A DNA stretch of 64,000 nucleotides. It comes from Microcella alkaliphila (lineage in GTDB: Bacteria; Actinomycetota; Actinomycetes; Actinomycetales; Microbacteriaceae). The notes under the pieces were generated by a model that was given only the letters and a program-made list of their open reading frames with translations, was not told where the DNA came from and searched no databases. A program made the position numbers and the translations under genes. The stretch spans positions 1,240,001-1,304,000 of the forward strand of contig NZ_AP017315.1 in the NCBI RefSeq assembly GCF_002355395.1, written 5' to 3'. Positions 18,200-26,723 of the stretch are shown piece by piece (the first letter of the stretch is position 1; every line of letters begins with the position of its first letter).

Positions 18200-18487
18200 A
18201 TGCTCACCCTCACCCCGACCGCCAGCACCGTCATCGAGAACCTCGTCGCACGCGAGGCCGACCCCGGCACCGCCGGCCTGCGCATCGACTCCGGTGGAGC
18301 TGACTCGACGCAGTTCGCCGTGTCGGTCGCGCCCGCCCCCGTTGACGGCGACCAGGTAGTCGAGAACGGCGCTGCCCGTGTATTTCTCGAGCAGAACGCG
18401 TCCGTCGCCCTCGCCGACAAGGTGCTCGACGCGCAGGTCGCGGAGGACGGCAACGTTCGCTTCGCCATCGGCGAGCAGGCTTCGTAA
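18200..18487 (+). CDS. HesB/IscA-like protein lacking cysteines
   Basis: A 95-residue protein with the HesB/IscA fold pattern (LTPTASTVIENLV at the start, AGLRIDSGG, then GARVFLEQNASVALADKVLDA). True A-type Fe-S carriers bind clusters through three conserved cysteines; this protein contains no cysteine at all. It therefore cannot bind a cluster in the known way, and its job is unknown. Such cysteine-free relatives occur in actinobacteria. AAGGAG lies well placed before the ATG. It is monocistronic, closed by a strong hairpin. Confidence 0.8.
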   Translation: MLTLTPTASTVIENLVAREADPGTAGLRIDSGGADSTQFAVSVAPAPVDGDQVVENGAARVFLEQNASVALADKVLDAQVAEDGNVRFAIGEQAS

Positions 18488-18517
18488 CGCAGCACCCCGT
18501 CGTCGCCCCTGACGACG

Positions 18518-18573
18518 CCCACGAGCACCCCCGGTGCGACGGCCTGTCTCCGTCGGCCCGGGGGTGCTCGTGG
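18518..18573. terminator. Long hairpin between hesB-like gene and ldh
   Basis: A 15-bp perfect stem (18519-18533 with 18559-18573, CCACGAGCACCCCCG and its complement) encloses a second stem CGACGG/CCGTCG (18538-18543 with 18550-18555). It is a strong terminator-type structure without a T-run. Confidence 0.75.
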
Positions 18574-18666
18574 CGCATCTGCAATCGCTGGTCGACCCTG
18601 ACACCGCCTCCGAATGGGTCGAAAGACCCTCGACAGCGGGGTGATCCCTCGGCCAGGCTGGAAGGC

Positions 18667-19620
18667 ATGGCAGTCATCGATAACTCCCGTTTGGCCATCG
18701 TCGGAGCAGGGGCGGTGGGCACCGCCCTCGCTTACGCTTCCCTCATTCGTGAGAGCGCGCGCGAGGTGGTGTTGTACGACATCGACGAAGCGCGCGTCAA
18801 CGCCGAGATTCTCGACCTCGCGCACGGCACCCCGTTCACCGGTTCGAGCGCCGTCAGTGGCGGTGCCGACCTCGACGTGGTGGAGGGGGCCAACGTCGTG
18901 GTGATCACAGCCGGTGCCAAGCAACACCCCGGCCAGAGCCGACTCGACCTCGCCGGGGTCAACGTCGAGATCCTGCGCGATCTCATGCCCCGGCTCGTCG
19001 AGCGCGCACCCAATGCCGTGTTCATGCTCGTGACGAACCCGTGCGACGTGTTGGCGGTCGCCGCCCAGCGGTTCAGCGAGCTCGAACCCGCTCGGGTGTT
19101 CTCGAGCGGCACGGTGCTCGACTCCTCGCGGCTCCGGTGGCGGCTCGCGGAACGCCTCGGCGTGAGCGCCGCAAGCGTGCACGCCATGATCGTCGGCGAG
19201 CACGGTGATAGCGAGTTTCCGCTGTGGTCGCAAAGCCGCATAGGCCCGATCCCTATTCGCGAGTGGATCGACGAAGAGGGGGCGAGCCTCACGGTCGAGG
19301 AGTTCGACGAGATCGCCGACGAGGTGAAGAACGCCGCATACACCGTCATCGCGGGCAAGGGCGCGACGAACTACGCGATCGGACTGTCCGGCGCGCGTAT
19401 CGTCGAGGCGATCCTGCATGACGAGGGCGCGATCCTGCCGGTCTCGAGCGTGCTCGACGACTACCGCGGCGTGAGCGGCGTCGCGCTGTCTGTGCCGAGC
19501 ATCGTCGATGCGCGCGGGGTCTCCCGCGTCATCGACGCGCCATTCTCGGCGGAGGAGGAGCGTCAGCTCCATCAGAGCGCGGAGGCGATCCGCGCCTCCC
19601 TCGAGGCTCTGGGGCTGTGA
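18667..19620 (+). CDS. ldh: L-lactate dehydrogenase
   Basis: A 317-residue NAD-dependent lactate dehydrogenase converting pyruvate and lactate. The Rossmann loop is IVGAGAVGTALAY; GQSRLDL carries the glutamine that selects pyruvate over oxaloacetate and the substrate-polarising arginine; VTNPCDVL and GEHGDSEFPLWS (catalytic histidine) complete the site. The length is normal. GGAAGG precedes the ATG. It is convergent with the topoisomerase gene, with only 6 bases between the stops. Confidence 0.95.
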   Translation: MAVIDNSRLAIVGAGAVGTALAYASLIRESAREVVLYDIDEARVNAEILDLAHGTPFTGSSAVSGGADLDVVEGANVVVITAGAKQHPGQSRLDLAGVNVEILRDLMPRLVERAPNAVFMLVTNPCDVLAVAAQRFSELEPARVFSSGTVLDSSRLRWRLAERLGVSAASVHAMIVGEHGDSEFPLWSQSRIGPIPIREWIDEEGASLTVEEFDEIADEVKNAAYTVIAGKGATNYAIGLSGARIVEAILHDEGAILPVSSVLDDYRGVSGVALSVPSIVDARGVSRVIDAPFSAEEERQLHQSAEAIRASLEALGL

Positions 19621-19626
19621 GCCGCG

Positions 19627-20580
19627 TCACCTGACGAGGTCGGCGTACGCCCGATCTGAGACGCCCGCGCGCGTGAGCGCGGCGACGCGGCCGCGGCGGA
19701 ACCGTTCGATCACCACGGGATCGATGTACGACGAACGCGCCACGGCGCGCGTGTTGCGAAGCGTCTCTGCGACGGTATCCACCGCCGAGAGGATGACGGC
19801 GTCCTGCTCGGCGCGGGGGAGCGGCCCCGACCGGGCCAGCACCTGGGCGGCCGTGCGCGAGCCGAGGAGCGTGCGCAGGTCTTTCGGTGTCACGGCGCAC
19901 CCGCTCGCGATCGACAGGTAGTCGGTGAGCGCTCGTGCGCTGACGCGATGCCGGCCCTCGGCATCGCGCCACTCGGTCAGTCGCACGCGACGACCTCGCG
20001 GCACGGCGTCCAGCGCCGCGGCCAGGTCAGCGTCGCGCAGCGTCGCCTGCCAGCGCACGCCCGACTTCGCTGGGAAATCGAGGTGTACCCGAGCGCCGTC
20101 GATCTCGACGTGCTGCCACTCCAACGTGAGCGCGCCCACCGTGCCGTGCTCGAGCGCGTACCGTTCGTCGCCGAGTCGAACCCCCAAGGCGTCGATGAGT
20201 CGAGCCGCGATCGCCGTGGCGCGGGCCTGCGGATCCTCACCGCGGAGGTCGGTGGTGATGCGTCGGCGCAGGGGTGTCGTACACCCGGCGAGCTCGCGCA
20301 CGCGGGCGTATTTGCGTCGCTCGGCGCGTTCCGTCCACGCCGGGTGATACCGGTACTGACGCCGTCCGTCGGCGTCCGTCCCGGCGGCCTGGAGGTGTCC
20401 GCGCTCGTCAGCGCAGATCCACACATCGGTCCAGGCGGGCGGGATGACGAGCGAGGTGATCCGCTCCAGCGTCGCGGGGTCGGTGACAGGCCTGCCGTCC
20501 GCGTCAGTGTGGGAATACCCGCGCCCGCGACGGCGCCGCATCATTCCCGGGTCGTCGGTCGATGATCGTCGAAGGCGCAC
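19627..20580 (-). CDS. DNA topoisomerase IB, eukaryotic/poxvirus type
   Basis: A 317-residue type IB topoisomerase, which relaxes supercoils by nicking one strand through a 3'-phosphotyrosine. Seen: N-terminal RRRRGRGYSHTDADG, the LVIPPAWTDVWIC block, FPAKSGVR with the catalytic lysine region, DLRTLLGSRTAA with a catalytic arginine region, and Y285 in SSYIDPVVI as the nucleophile. Length fits the bacterial form. The GTG at 20580 keeps the conserved RLRRS start; a CACACT box at 20592-20587 ends 6 bases upstream. ATGs at the MMRRRR site are less likely. Confidence 0.88.
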   Translation of the reverse strand: MRLRRSSTDDPGMMRRRRGRGYSHTDADGRPVTDPATLERITSLVIPPAWTDVWICADERGHLQAAGTDADGRRQYRYHPAWTERAERRKYARVRELAGCTTPLRRRITTDLRGEDPQARATAIAARLIDALGVRLGDERYALEHGTVGALTLEWQHVEIDGARVHLDFPAKSGVRWQATLRDADLAAALDAVPRGRRVRLTEWRDAEGRHRVSARALTDYLSIASGCAVTPKDLRTLLGSRTAAQVLARSGPLPRAEQDAVILSAVDTVAETLRNTRAVARSSYIDPVVIERFRRGRVAALTRAGVSDRAYADLVR

Positions 20581-20644
20581 CCATCGAGTGTGGGTCCGCG
20601 AGTCGGCGAGTGGGCGGTTCCCACAGGCTCCATCGAGGAAGCGC

Positions 20645-21034
20645 TCAGTCGCGTCCGCGGAATCGCTCGATCTCGCGCCGGTCGCGCTTCGTCGGGCGTC
20701 CCGCCCCACGCTCGCGCAGTACCGGCAGAACGCGCTCCTCCTTCGGCGGGGGCGGGGGAGTGCGGTCGTCGTAGTGTTCGGCCGCCTTCGCCGCCGAGGT
20801 GCGCTTGACGATGATGCCGGTGACGACGACGATGCGCTCGCCGCCCGGGGTCAGCGCCCGGACCGTGTCTCCGACCTTCACCGGGTGGGCGGGCTTCACC
20901 GTCGATCCGTTCACCTTCAGGTGCCCTGCCTTGCAGGCAGCGGTCGCCGCCGAGCGGGTCGAAAACAGGCGAATCGCCCAGGCCCACGCGTCCACGCGTG
21001 CCTGTGTCGGCCCGCCAACCCCGCCAGCGGCCAT
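20645..21034 (-). CDS. S4-domain RNA-binding protein (Hsp15-like)
   Basis: A 129-residue protein with an S4 domain (residues about 12-60: RVDAWAWAIRLFSTRSAATAAC, then GHLKVNGSTVKPAHPVKVGD) and a basic tail. It resembles Hsp15 (HslR), which recycles stalled 50S subunits carrying peptidyl-tRNA. The ATG at 21034 overlaps the GH15 gene stop (TGATG); a GTG at 21037 is the alternative. Translation is therefore coupled to the upstream glucosidase gene, although the functions look unrelated. Confidence 0.88.
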   Translation of the reverse strand: MAAGGVGGPTQARVDAWAWAIRLFSTRSAATAACKAGHLKVNGSTVKPAHPVKVGDTVRALTPGGERIVVVTGIIVKRTSAAKAAEHYDDRTPPPPPKEERVLPVLRERGAGRPTKRDRREIERFRGRD

Positions 21035-22812
21035 CACGCCGCCCGCGCCTCCGAGATCGCGTCGGCCGCCCGCACGAGCGCGAGGTGCGACAACGCCTGC
21101 GGAGTGTTGCCGAGGTGCCGCTCATCGTCGACGTCGTACTCCTCACTGAGCAGCCCCACGTCGTTCGTGATGCCGACCAGCCGGTCCATGAGGGTGACCG
21201 CGTCGTCGAGGCGGCCCGAGCGGGCGTACTGCTCGACCAGCCAGAACGCGCAGGTGAGGAACGGATGCTCGTCACCCTCCAATCCATCGACCCCGCTTTC
21301 CGTGCGGTAGCGCAGCGGGAGTCCCTTGCGCAGCAGCGTGCGCTCGATCTCGGCGACCGTTCCGAGCATCCGTTCGTCGTCGTAGGCGACGTAGCCGATC
21401 TGGGCGAGCTGCAGCAGCGACGCGTCGACCTCGACCGTGTCGTAGTGCTGGCGGTAGTGGCCGCGCTCGTCGTCGAAACCGTGCTCCTCAATCTCGGTGC
21501 GCAAGCGCTCGCGAATGGCCTTCCACTCGGCGAGCGGCCCGGTCAGGTCGAACTGCTCGATCGCGCGGATACCGCGGTCGAAGGCTGCCCACAGCATCGC
21601 TCGTGAGTGCGTGAAGGTGCGCAGCGGCCCGCGGATCTCCCAGATGCCGTTATCGGCGCGGTCGAGTTGGGTCGCAACCCACTCGAGCAGTCGCACTTGG
21701 AGCGACCACGAGAAGTCGTCCTCGTGCACTCCGAGCTCGCGTGCGTCTTCCAGGGCGATCATGAGTTCGCCGAAGATGTCGCCCTGGAATTGGTCGTAGG
21801 CGCCGTTTCCGACGCGCACGGGGGAGGAGCCTTCGTAGCCGGGGAGGCTCTCGATCTCGCGCTCGTACAGGTAGCGCTCGCCCGAGAGACCGTACATGAT
21901 CTGCACGTCTTCCGGGTCGCCGGCGATCGCCCGCAACAGCCAGTCGCGCCACGCGCTTGCCTCGTCCTGGTAGCCGTGGATCATGAGTGCCTCGAGGGTG
22001 AGGGCGGCGTCGCGGATCCAGACGTAGCGGTAGTCCCAGTTGCGTCCGCCGCCGATCTCCTCCGGCAGGCTCGTCGTCGGAGCGGCGACAATGCCGCCGG
22101 TCGACTCGTGGGTGAGCGCTCGAAGGACGAGCAGCGAGCGGCGCACGTGTTCGTCGTAAGCGCCGGGCGGAGTGCACGTGCGCGCCCAGTTTTGCCACCA
22201 CGCGCGCGTGGTCTCGAGCATCGTGTCCACGTCTTGCGGCGGGCGGGGCGACTTGTGCGACGGGAACCACGTGAGCACGGTGTCGACCGTCTCGCCGGCG
22301 GCGACCGTGAACTCGGCGCGGTGCGCGTGATCGACCGCGGTGAACTGGGGGCCGCGCACGACGACCGCGTCAGGGCCAGCGATGGCGGTGAGTTCCGGGG
22401 CATCCTCTGTGCCTGTTTGACGCACCCACGGCATCGCATCGGCGTAATCGAAGCGGATGCGCAGCACCTGTTCGACCGTCGCCTCGCCCTCAATGCCGGT
22501 CACCCGCCGCACGATGTCGCTCTCGCCGTTCTCGATCGGCATCCAATCGGTGACCTCGATGACACCGGTCGGGGTCTCCCACCGGGTCACGAGCACGAAC
22601 GTGTCCTCCTCGTAGCGATGCGAGGTGCATTCGACGGCGCCGACCGGGTTCAGCGACCAGTGCCCGTGGCGCTCGTCGCCGAGGATCCGAGCGAGCAGCG
22701 ACGCCGAGTCGAAGCGCGGCAGGCACAGCCAGTCGATCGATCCGGTGCGGCCGATGAGTGCCGCCGATCGGCAGTCTCCGACGAGGGCGTAATTCTCCAG
22801 AGGTTCGGCCAT
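21034..22812 (-). CDS. Glycoside hydrolase family 15 protein (glucoamylase or trehalase)
   Basis: A 592-residue GH15 enzyme. The N-terminal beta-sandwich domain (about residues 1-210, with SIDWLCLPRFDS) precedes an alpha/alpha-barrel with GGGRNWDYRYVWIRDA. The candidate general acid is in GIWEIRG, and the second acidic region is in EGDEHPFLTCAFWLVEQYA. No signal peptide is seen, so it acts in the cytosol, on trehalose or alpha-glucans; actinobacterial cytosolic members include trehalases. The start MAEPLENYALVGD (22812) fits the family better than the ATG three codons upstream. It is divergent from zwf. Confidence 0.9.
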   Translation of the reverse strand: MAEPLENYALVGDCRSAALIGRTGSIDWLCLPRFDSASLLARILGDERHGHWSLNPVGAVECTSHRYEEDTFVLVTRWETPTGVIEVTDWMPIENGESDIVRRVTGIEGEATVEQVLRIRFDYADAMPWVRQTGTEDAPELTAIAGPDAVVVRGPQFTAVDHAHRAEFTVAAGETVDTVLTWFPSHKSPRPPQDVDTMLETTRAWWQNWARTCTPPGAYDEHVRRSLLVLRALTHESTGGIVAAPTTSLPEEIGGGRNWDYRYVWIRDAALTLEALMIHGYQDEASAWRDWLLRAIAGDPEDVQIMYGLSGERYLYEREIESLPGYEGSSPVRVGNGAYDQFQGDIFGELMIALEDARELGVHEDDFSWSLQVRLLEWVATQLDRADNGIWEIRGPLRTFTHSRAMLWAAFDRGIRAIEQFDLTGPLAEWKAIRERLRTEIEEHGFDDERGHYRQHYDTVEVDASLLQLAQIGYVAYDDERMLGTVAEIERTLLRKGLPLRYRTESGVDGLEGDEHPFLTCAFWLVEQYARSGRLDDAVTLMDRLVGITNDVGLLSEEYDVDDERHLGNTPQALSHLALVRAADAISEARAA

Positions 22813-22864
22813 GAGAATCATCCAATCAGACGCATCTTCGAGACGGCCTCGATACGGTGACTCG

Positions 22865-24286
22865 ATGCAGTCCGATCAGACGCTCATCATCCTCGGCGCC
22901 GGTGGCGACCTCACCAAGCGCCTGTTGGTCCCGGGGCTCGCCGGAGTTCTCGCCCGGAACCCCGAGCTTCGCCTCACCCTCGTCGGGGCGGGCCACAGCG
23001 AAAGCGACGACGACGCGTGGCGCGAACTGCTGCGCGACGCGCTCGAAAACGGCCTGGATGCGCTCGGTGACGTTCCCGATGCGTCCGCCGCGAAGGCTGC
23101 GATCGACCGCGCCGTCGATGCGGCCCGGTGGCGCACGGTGGACGCGACCGACCGCGGGCAGCTGCGGGGCCTCGTCGCGAGCGCGGAGCATCCGCCGATC
23201 CTGTACTTCGCCTTGCCACCCGACATCACCGTGCGGGCCGTCGAGGCGTTGCAGCCCGGCGACCTTCCCGACGGAACCCGCCTCGCCCTCGAGAAGCCCT
23301 TCGGCCACGACACCGAGTCGGCCCGAACGCTCAATGCGCTGCTCGCCGAGCGCGTCGCCGACGACCAGGTTTTCCGCGTCGACCACTTCCTCGGCAAGTC
23401 GACCGTGCTGAACCTCTTGGGCCTGCGCTTTGCCAACCGGTTGTTCGAGAGCGTGTGGAATCGCGACAACGTCGCCGCCATCGACATCGTCTACGACGAG
23501 ACGCTCGCGCTGGAGGGCCGCGCCGGCTACTACGACAGCGCGGGGGCGCTCGTCGACATGATCCAGAGCCATCTGCTGCTCGTTGCCGGCTTCATGACGA
23601 TGGAAGCGCCCGCCGCTCTCGACGCCGACGACCTGCGCGGGTCGCTCGTGCAGGCGCTGCGGGCGATGCGGCCGCTTGCCGACGACCCGGCGCGCGCCTC
23701 CCGCCGTGCGCGGTACACGGCGGGTGAGCTCGACGGCGAGAGCGTGCCCGCCTATGCGGACGAAGACGGCGTCGACCCAGAGAACGAGACCGAGACGCTC
23801 GCCGAATTCGTCGTCACCGTCGAGAACGCCCGCTGGGCGGGGGTGCCGATCACGCTGCGCAGCGGCAAAGCAGTCGGCGCGCCACGAAAGGACGCGCAGC
23901 TGACGCTGCACCCGGTCGCTCACCTCCCGCGGGGCTTTCACGGGGCTTCCGATGCACCGCGCATCATCGTCTCGTTGACGCCCGAGCACCTCACGGTCGA
24001 CCTCGACCTGAACGGGCCGGGCGATCCGCTGGAGCTCGACCGCGTGCAGCTGGACACCGACTTCGGGTCGGGTGAGCTCACGGCGTACGGCGAGGTGCTC
24101 GACGGCATCCTGGCCGCCGATCCGCTGTTGAGCGTTCCCGCCGAGGCCGCTGAACTGTGCTGGGCGCTCGTCGATCCGGTGTTCGCCGCCTGGCGGGATG
24201 GCGCGGTACCGCTTGACGAGTACCCGGCTGGCTCGTCCGGCCCCGACGACTGGTCGACGCCGCTTTCCGACCTGTCGCGCGGCTAG
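22865..24286 (+). CDS. zwf: Glucose-6-phosphate dehydrogenase
   Basis: A 473-residue enzyme of the oxidative pentose phosphate pathway. It has an N-terminal nucleotide motif (ILGAGGDLTKRLLVPGL), EKPFGHDTESA, the active-site peptide RVDHFLGKS and a C-terminal domain with LRSGKAVG. The first glycine-rich loop reads GAGGDLT instead of the usual GASGDL, a small variation. The ATG at 22865 was chosen because the protein start is conserved there. Its stop TAG is part of the TAGGCT box that probably drives the next gene. Confidence 0.93.
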   Translation: MQSDQTLIILGAGGDLTKRLLVPGLAGVLARNPELRLTLVGAGHSESDDDAWRELLRDALENGLDALGDVPDASAAKAAIDRAVDAARWRTVDATDRGQLRGLVASAEHPPILYFALPPDITVRAVEALQPGDLPDGTRLALEKPFGHDTESARTLNALLAERVADDQVFRVDHFLGKSTVLNLLGLRFANRLFESVWNRDNVAAIDIVYDETLALEGRAGYYDSAGALVDMIQSHLLLVAGFMTMEAPAALDADDLRGSLVQALRAMRPLADDPARASRRARYTAGELDGESVPAYADEDGVDPENETETLAEFVVTVENARWAGVPITLRSGKAVGAPRKDAQLTLHPVAHLPRGFHGASDAPRIIVSLTPEHLTVDLDLNGPGDPLELDRVQLDTDFGSGELTAYGEVLDGILAADPLLSVPAEAAELCWALVDPVFAAWRDGAVPLDEYPAGSSGPDDWSTPLSDLSRG

Positions 24287-24296
24287 GCTCGGCGTC

Positions 24297-25052
24297 GTGA
24301 CGCGTGCCCTCATCACCGGTGCCACCGCGGGTATCGGACTCGAATTCGCCCGCCAGCTCGCGGCCCGCGGCGACGACCTTGTGCTGGTCGCCCGCACCGC
24401 GAGCAGGCTCGACGACGTCGCGGAGCGGATGCGCTCCCAGCACGGAGTCACCGTCGAGACCCTGGTGGCCGACCTGCACGATTCGGCTGGGGTCGCCGCC
24501 GTCGACGCCCGCATCGCGTCCGTGTCTGACCCGGTCGACGTGCTCATCAACAACGCCGGCTACGGAATTGGCGGCGACCTCGCCGCGACCGATGCCGAGG
24601 ACGAGCAGCGCCACCTCGCGATTCACGTGGCCGTTCCGCTGCGCCTCTCTCAGACGGCTCTGAAGCGGATGCTCGCCGGCGGCGGGGGACGCATCGTCAT
24701 CGTCTCGAGCGTGGCCGCGTTCACCCCGCGCGGCACCTATGGCGCCGCAAAGGCCTGGGGTGTGTCGTTCGCCCGCTGGGCGAACCTGAGTTATCGCCGC
24801 CGTGGCGTGAGCGTGACAGCGGTGGCGCCCGGATTCGTGCGCACCGAGTTCCATGAGCGCATGGGGGTCGACGTCTCGGGCATCCCCAAGGCGCTGTGGC
24901 TAGACGCCCCGACAGTTGTTCGGCAGTCGTTGCGGGCGATCGATCGCGGCCGCAGTGTCGTCATTCCGACCGTGCGGTGGACGATCATCGCGGGACTTGC
25001 CCGCATCCTGCCCGACTCGCTGTCGGCGGCGGGGCAGTTCCGCTCGCGCTAA
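24297..25052 (+). CDS. Short-chain dehydrogenase/reductase
   Basis: A 251-residue classical SDR. It has the cofactor motif TGATAGIGLEFA, NNAGYGIGG, the catalytic serine in VIVSSVAAF, and YGAAKAW as the YxxxK dyad. The substrate is unknown. The GTG at 24297 has no Shine-Dalgarno; a TAGGCT box at 24284-24289, overlapping the zwf stop, ends 7 bases before it. Its TAA stop overlaps that of the convergent repeat-protein gene. Confidence 0.87.
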   Translation: MTRALITGATAGIGLEFARQLAARGDDLVLVARTASRLDDVAERMRSQHGVTVETLVADLHDSAGVAAVDARIASVSDPVDVLINNAGYGIGGDLAATDAEDEQRHLAIHVAVPLRLSQTALKRMLAGGGGRIVIVSSVAAFTPRGTYGAAKAWGVSFARWANLSYRRRGVSVTAVAPGFVRTEFHERMGVDVSGIPKALWLDAPTVVRQSLRAIDRGRSVVIPTVRWTIIAGLARILPDSLSAAGQFRSR

Positions 25053-25510
25053 ACGGCGACGGGGTGGGCTTCGCCGGCGAGCGACGCCTTCCAGGCGACG
25101 AGCGCGCGCACGGTGTCGCTCTCGTCGGCTGCGAGACGTTCCATGGCGTCGGCGGGCACGAAGTAGTTGATCGCGACCCACGCGCGCACCTGCTCATCGG
25201 GATCGGCGGCGAGGGTGCGCAGCACATCGCACGGCGTGCGCTCGTTACGGGCGAGACAGCTGCGCACGCTCGCCTCGGGGTCGTGGGCCAGCGCCTCGTA
25301 CACCTCGTCGGGGGCGTGGTACGACAGCGCGGCGCTCTCACGGATGCGCGGGTCGTCGCTCGCGGCCAGCCGACGAATGCGCTCCCGCTTGGAGTCGGTC
25401 ACCGTGGGGGAGAGGAACTGCGCCACCGGCTCGGTTCCGAGCTGCATCGCGGGGGCGTTCTCGGCGAGCTGGCGCTTCTGCGCGGGGGTGTTGAACCGGA
25501 TGCACGACAT
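25049..25510 (-). CDS. HEAT/LRV-like repeat protein
   Basis: A 153-residue protein. After about 45 residues there are four degenerate helical repeats of about 24 residues, with recurring cores LAASDDPRIRESAA, LAHDPEASVRSCLA, LAADPDEQVRAWVA and LAADESDTVRALVA. This matches leucine-rich repeat variant (LRV) or HEAT-like proteins, which form a solenoid for protein contacts. The cysteines present do not form an obvious Fe-S motif as in nitrogen-fixer LRV. A TACCGT box at 25523-25518 ends 7 bases before the ATG. Confidence 0.75.
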   Translation of the reverse strand: MSCIRFNTPAQKRQLAENAPAMQLGTEPVAQFLSPTVTDSKRERIRRLAASDDPRIRESAALSYHAPDEVYEALAHDPEASVRSCLARNERTPCDVLRTLAADPDEQVRAWVAINYFVPADAMERLAADESDTVRALVAWKASLAGEAHPVAV

Positions 25511-25624
25511 GCCAGGTACGGTAACCCTCGCCCGCCGTTTCCGGCGACTGCGGCACGGCGCGTACAGCGAACTCTGCGCTGTCTCTCCCTCGGGCCCGCA
25601 GGAGCGCGTCACTAGACTGTGGCC

Positions 25625-26266
25625 GTGTCCGAGCCCGCGCCCGCCTCGCCCGTGGTGAGCGACCGCGTCTGGACCGTCCCGAACGCGTTGAGCGCGCTGC
25701 GTCTGCTGCTCGTCCCCGTCTTCTTCGTGCTCGTCGTCGTTGGCGAAGATGTCGCGGCTCTCATCGTGATCGTGGTGTCCACCGTCAGCGACTGGGCCGA
25801 CGGGGTGATCGCCCGACGCTTCGGCCAGATCACGAAGCTCGGCCAACTTCTCGATCCGGCTGCTGACCGGCTCTTCATCATGGCGGCCGTGCTCGGGCTC
25901 GCCGTGCGAGGGGTCGTTCCCTGGTGGCTCGTCGTCGTCATCATCGGTCGCGACCTCTTCCTGATCGTGCTCGGTGTCGTGCTCGCCCAGCACCGTTTCG
26001 GGCCGCTGCCCGTTCATCACCTCGGCAAAACCGCGACCTTCGCACTGTTCTACGCGCTGCCCATCCTCGTCCTCGGGCAGGCCTTCCCTGCCCTCGCGGT
26101 CGTGTCCGACCCCATCGGCTGGGCCTTCGCCCTGTGGGGGGCCTTCCTGTACTGGTGGGCGGGCCTGCTATACCTGCGCCAAACGCGTGTCCTCATCCGT
26201 GAACACCCCCTCGACAGAGCAGATGCATCGGATACGCTGGCACGCAGGAGGATGACGGATGGCTGA
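25625..26266 (+). CDS. CDP-alcohol phosphatidyltransferase
   Basis: A 213-residue membrane enzyme with the CDP-alcohol phosphotransferase motif DWADGVIARRFGQITKLGQL followed by DPAADR, and about five helices. It makes a phospholipid headgroup bond, for example phosphatidylglycerol phosphate or cardiolipin; the acceptor cannot be told. A TAGACT box at 25613-25618 ends 6 bases before the GTG at 25625, which favours that start over the GTG at 25619. The FHA gene overlaps its end by 8 bases, so it heads the operon. Confidence 0.88.
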   Translation: MSEPAPASPVVSDRVWTVPNALSALRLLLVPVFFVLVVVGEDVAALIVIVVSTVSDWADGVIARRFGQITKLGQLLDPAADRLFIMAAVLGLAVRGVVPWWLVVVIIGRDLFLIVLGVVLAQHRFGPLPVHHLGKTATFALFYALPILVLGQAFPALAVVSDPIGWAFALWGAFLYWWAGLLYLRQTRVLIREHPLDRADASDTLARRRMTDG

Positions 26267-26723
26267 CAACACGGCAGGCGGCGAACGCGAGTACCGCCCG
26301 CAAGACACGACGGTGCACTACGGGCCCGAATTCGCCGCGCAATTGGCGGCGATGGAAGCCGGTGTGCGCACGGGCGAGCTGGACATCATCAGCGCCCTTC
26401 CGTCGGGTTCAGCCGTGCTCATCGTGCGCCGCGGTCCGAACACCGGCGCGCGATTCCTGCTCGACGGCGACCAGACGATCGCCGGTCGCCATCCCGACGC
26501 CGACATCTTCCTCGACGACGTGACGGTGTCACGCAAGCATGCGGAATTCGTGCGTTCGGGTACCCGATTCGCCGTTCGTGACCTCGGTTCCCTGAACGGC
26601 ACGTTCTACAACGGCGAGCGTATCGACGACACCGTCCCCCTCGTCGACGGCGCCGAGGTGCAGGTGGGCAAGTTCCATCTGACCTTCTACTCGTCGCGCC
26701 ACGACCAGCCCCAGGGCGCCTGA
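26259..26723 (+). CDS. FHA-domain protein (GarA/OdhI-like)
   Basis: A 154-residue protein with a C-terminal FHA domain (residues about 50-145: FLLDGDQTIAGRHPDADI, DDVTVSRKHAEF, then DLGSLNGTFYNGERI). The N-terminal QDTTVHY (T17-T18) resembles the phospho-threonine motif of GarA/OdhI. In that family, kinase phosphorylation makes the protein bind itself and release 2-oxoglutarate dehydrogenase and glutamate enzymes. GGAGG lies before the ATG, inside the phosphatidyltransferase gene. The next gene starts at its stop codon. Confidence 0.85.
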   Translation: MADNTAGGEREYRPQDTTVHYGPEFAAQLAAMEAGVRTGELDIISALPSGSAVLIVRRGPNTGARFLLDGDQTIAGRHPDADIFLDDVTVSRKHAEFVRSGTRFAVRDLGSLNGTFYNGERIDDTVPLVDGAEVQVGKFHLTFYSSRHDQPQGA

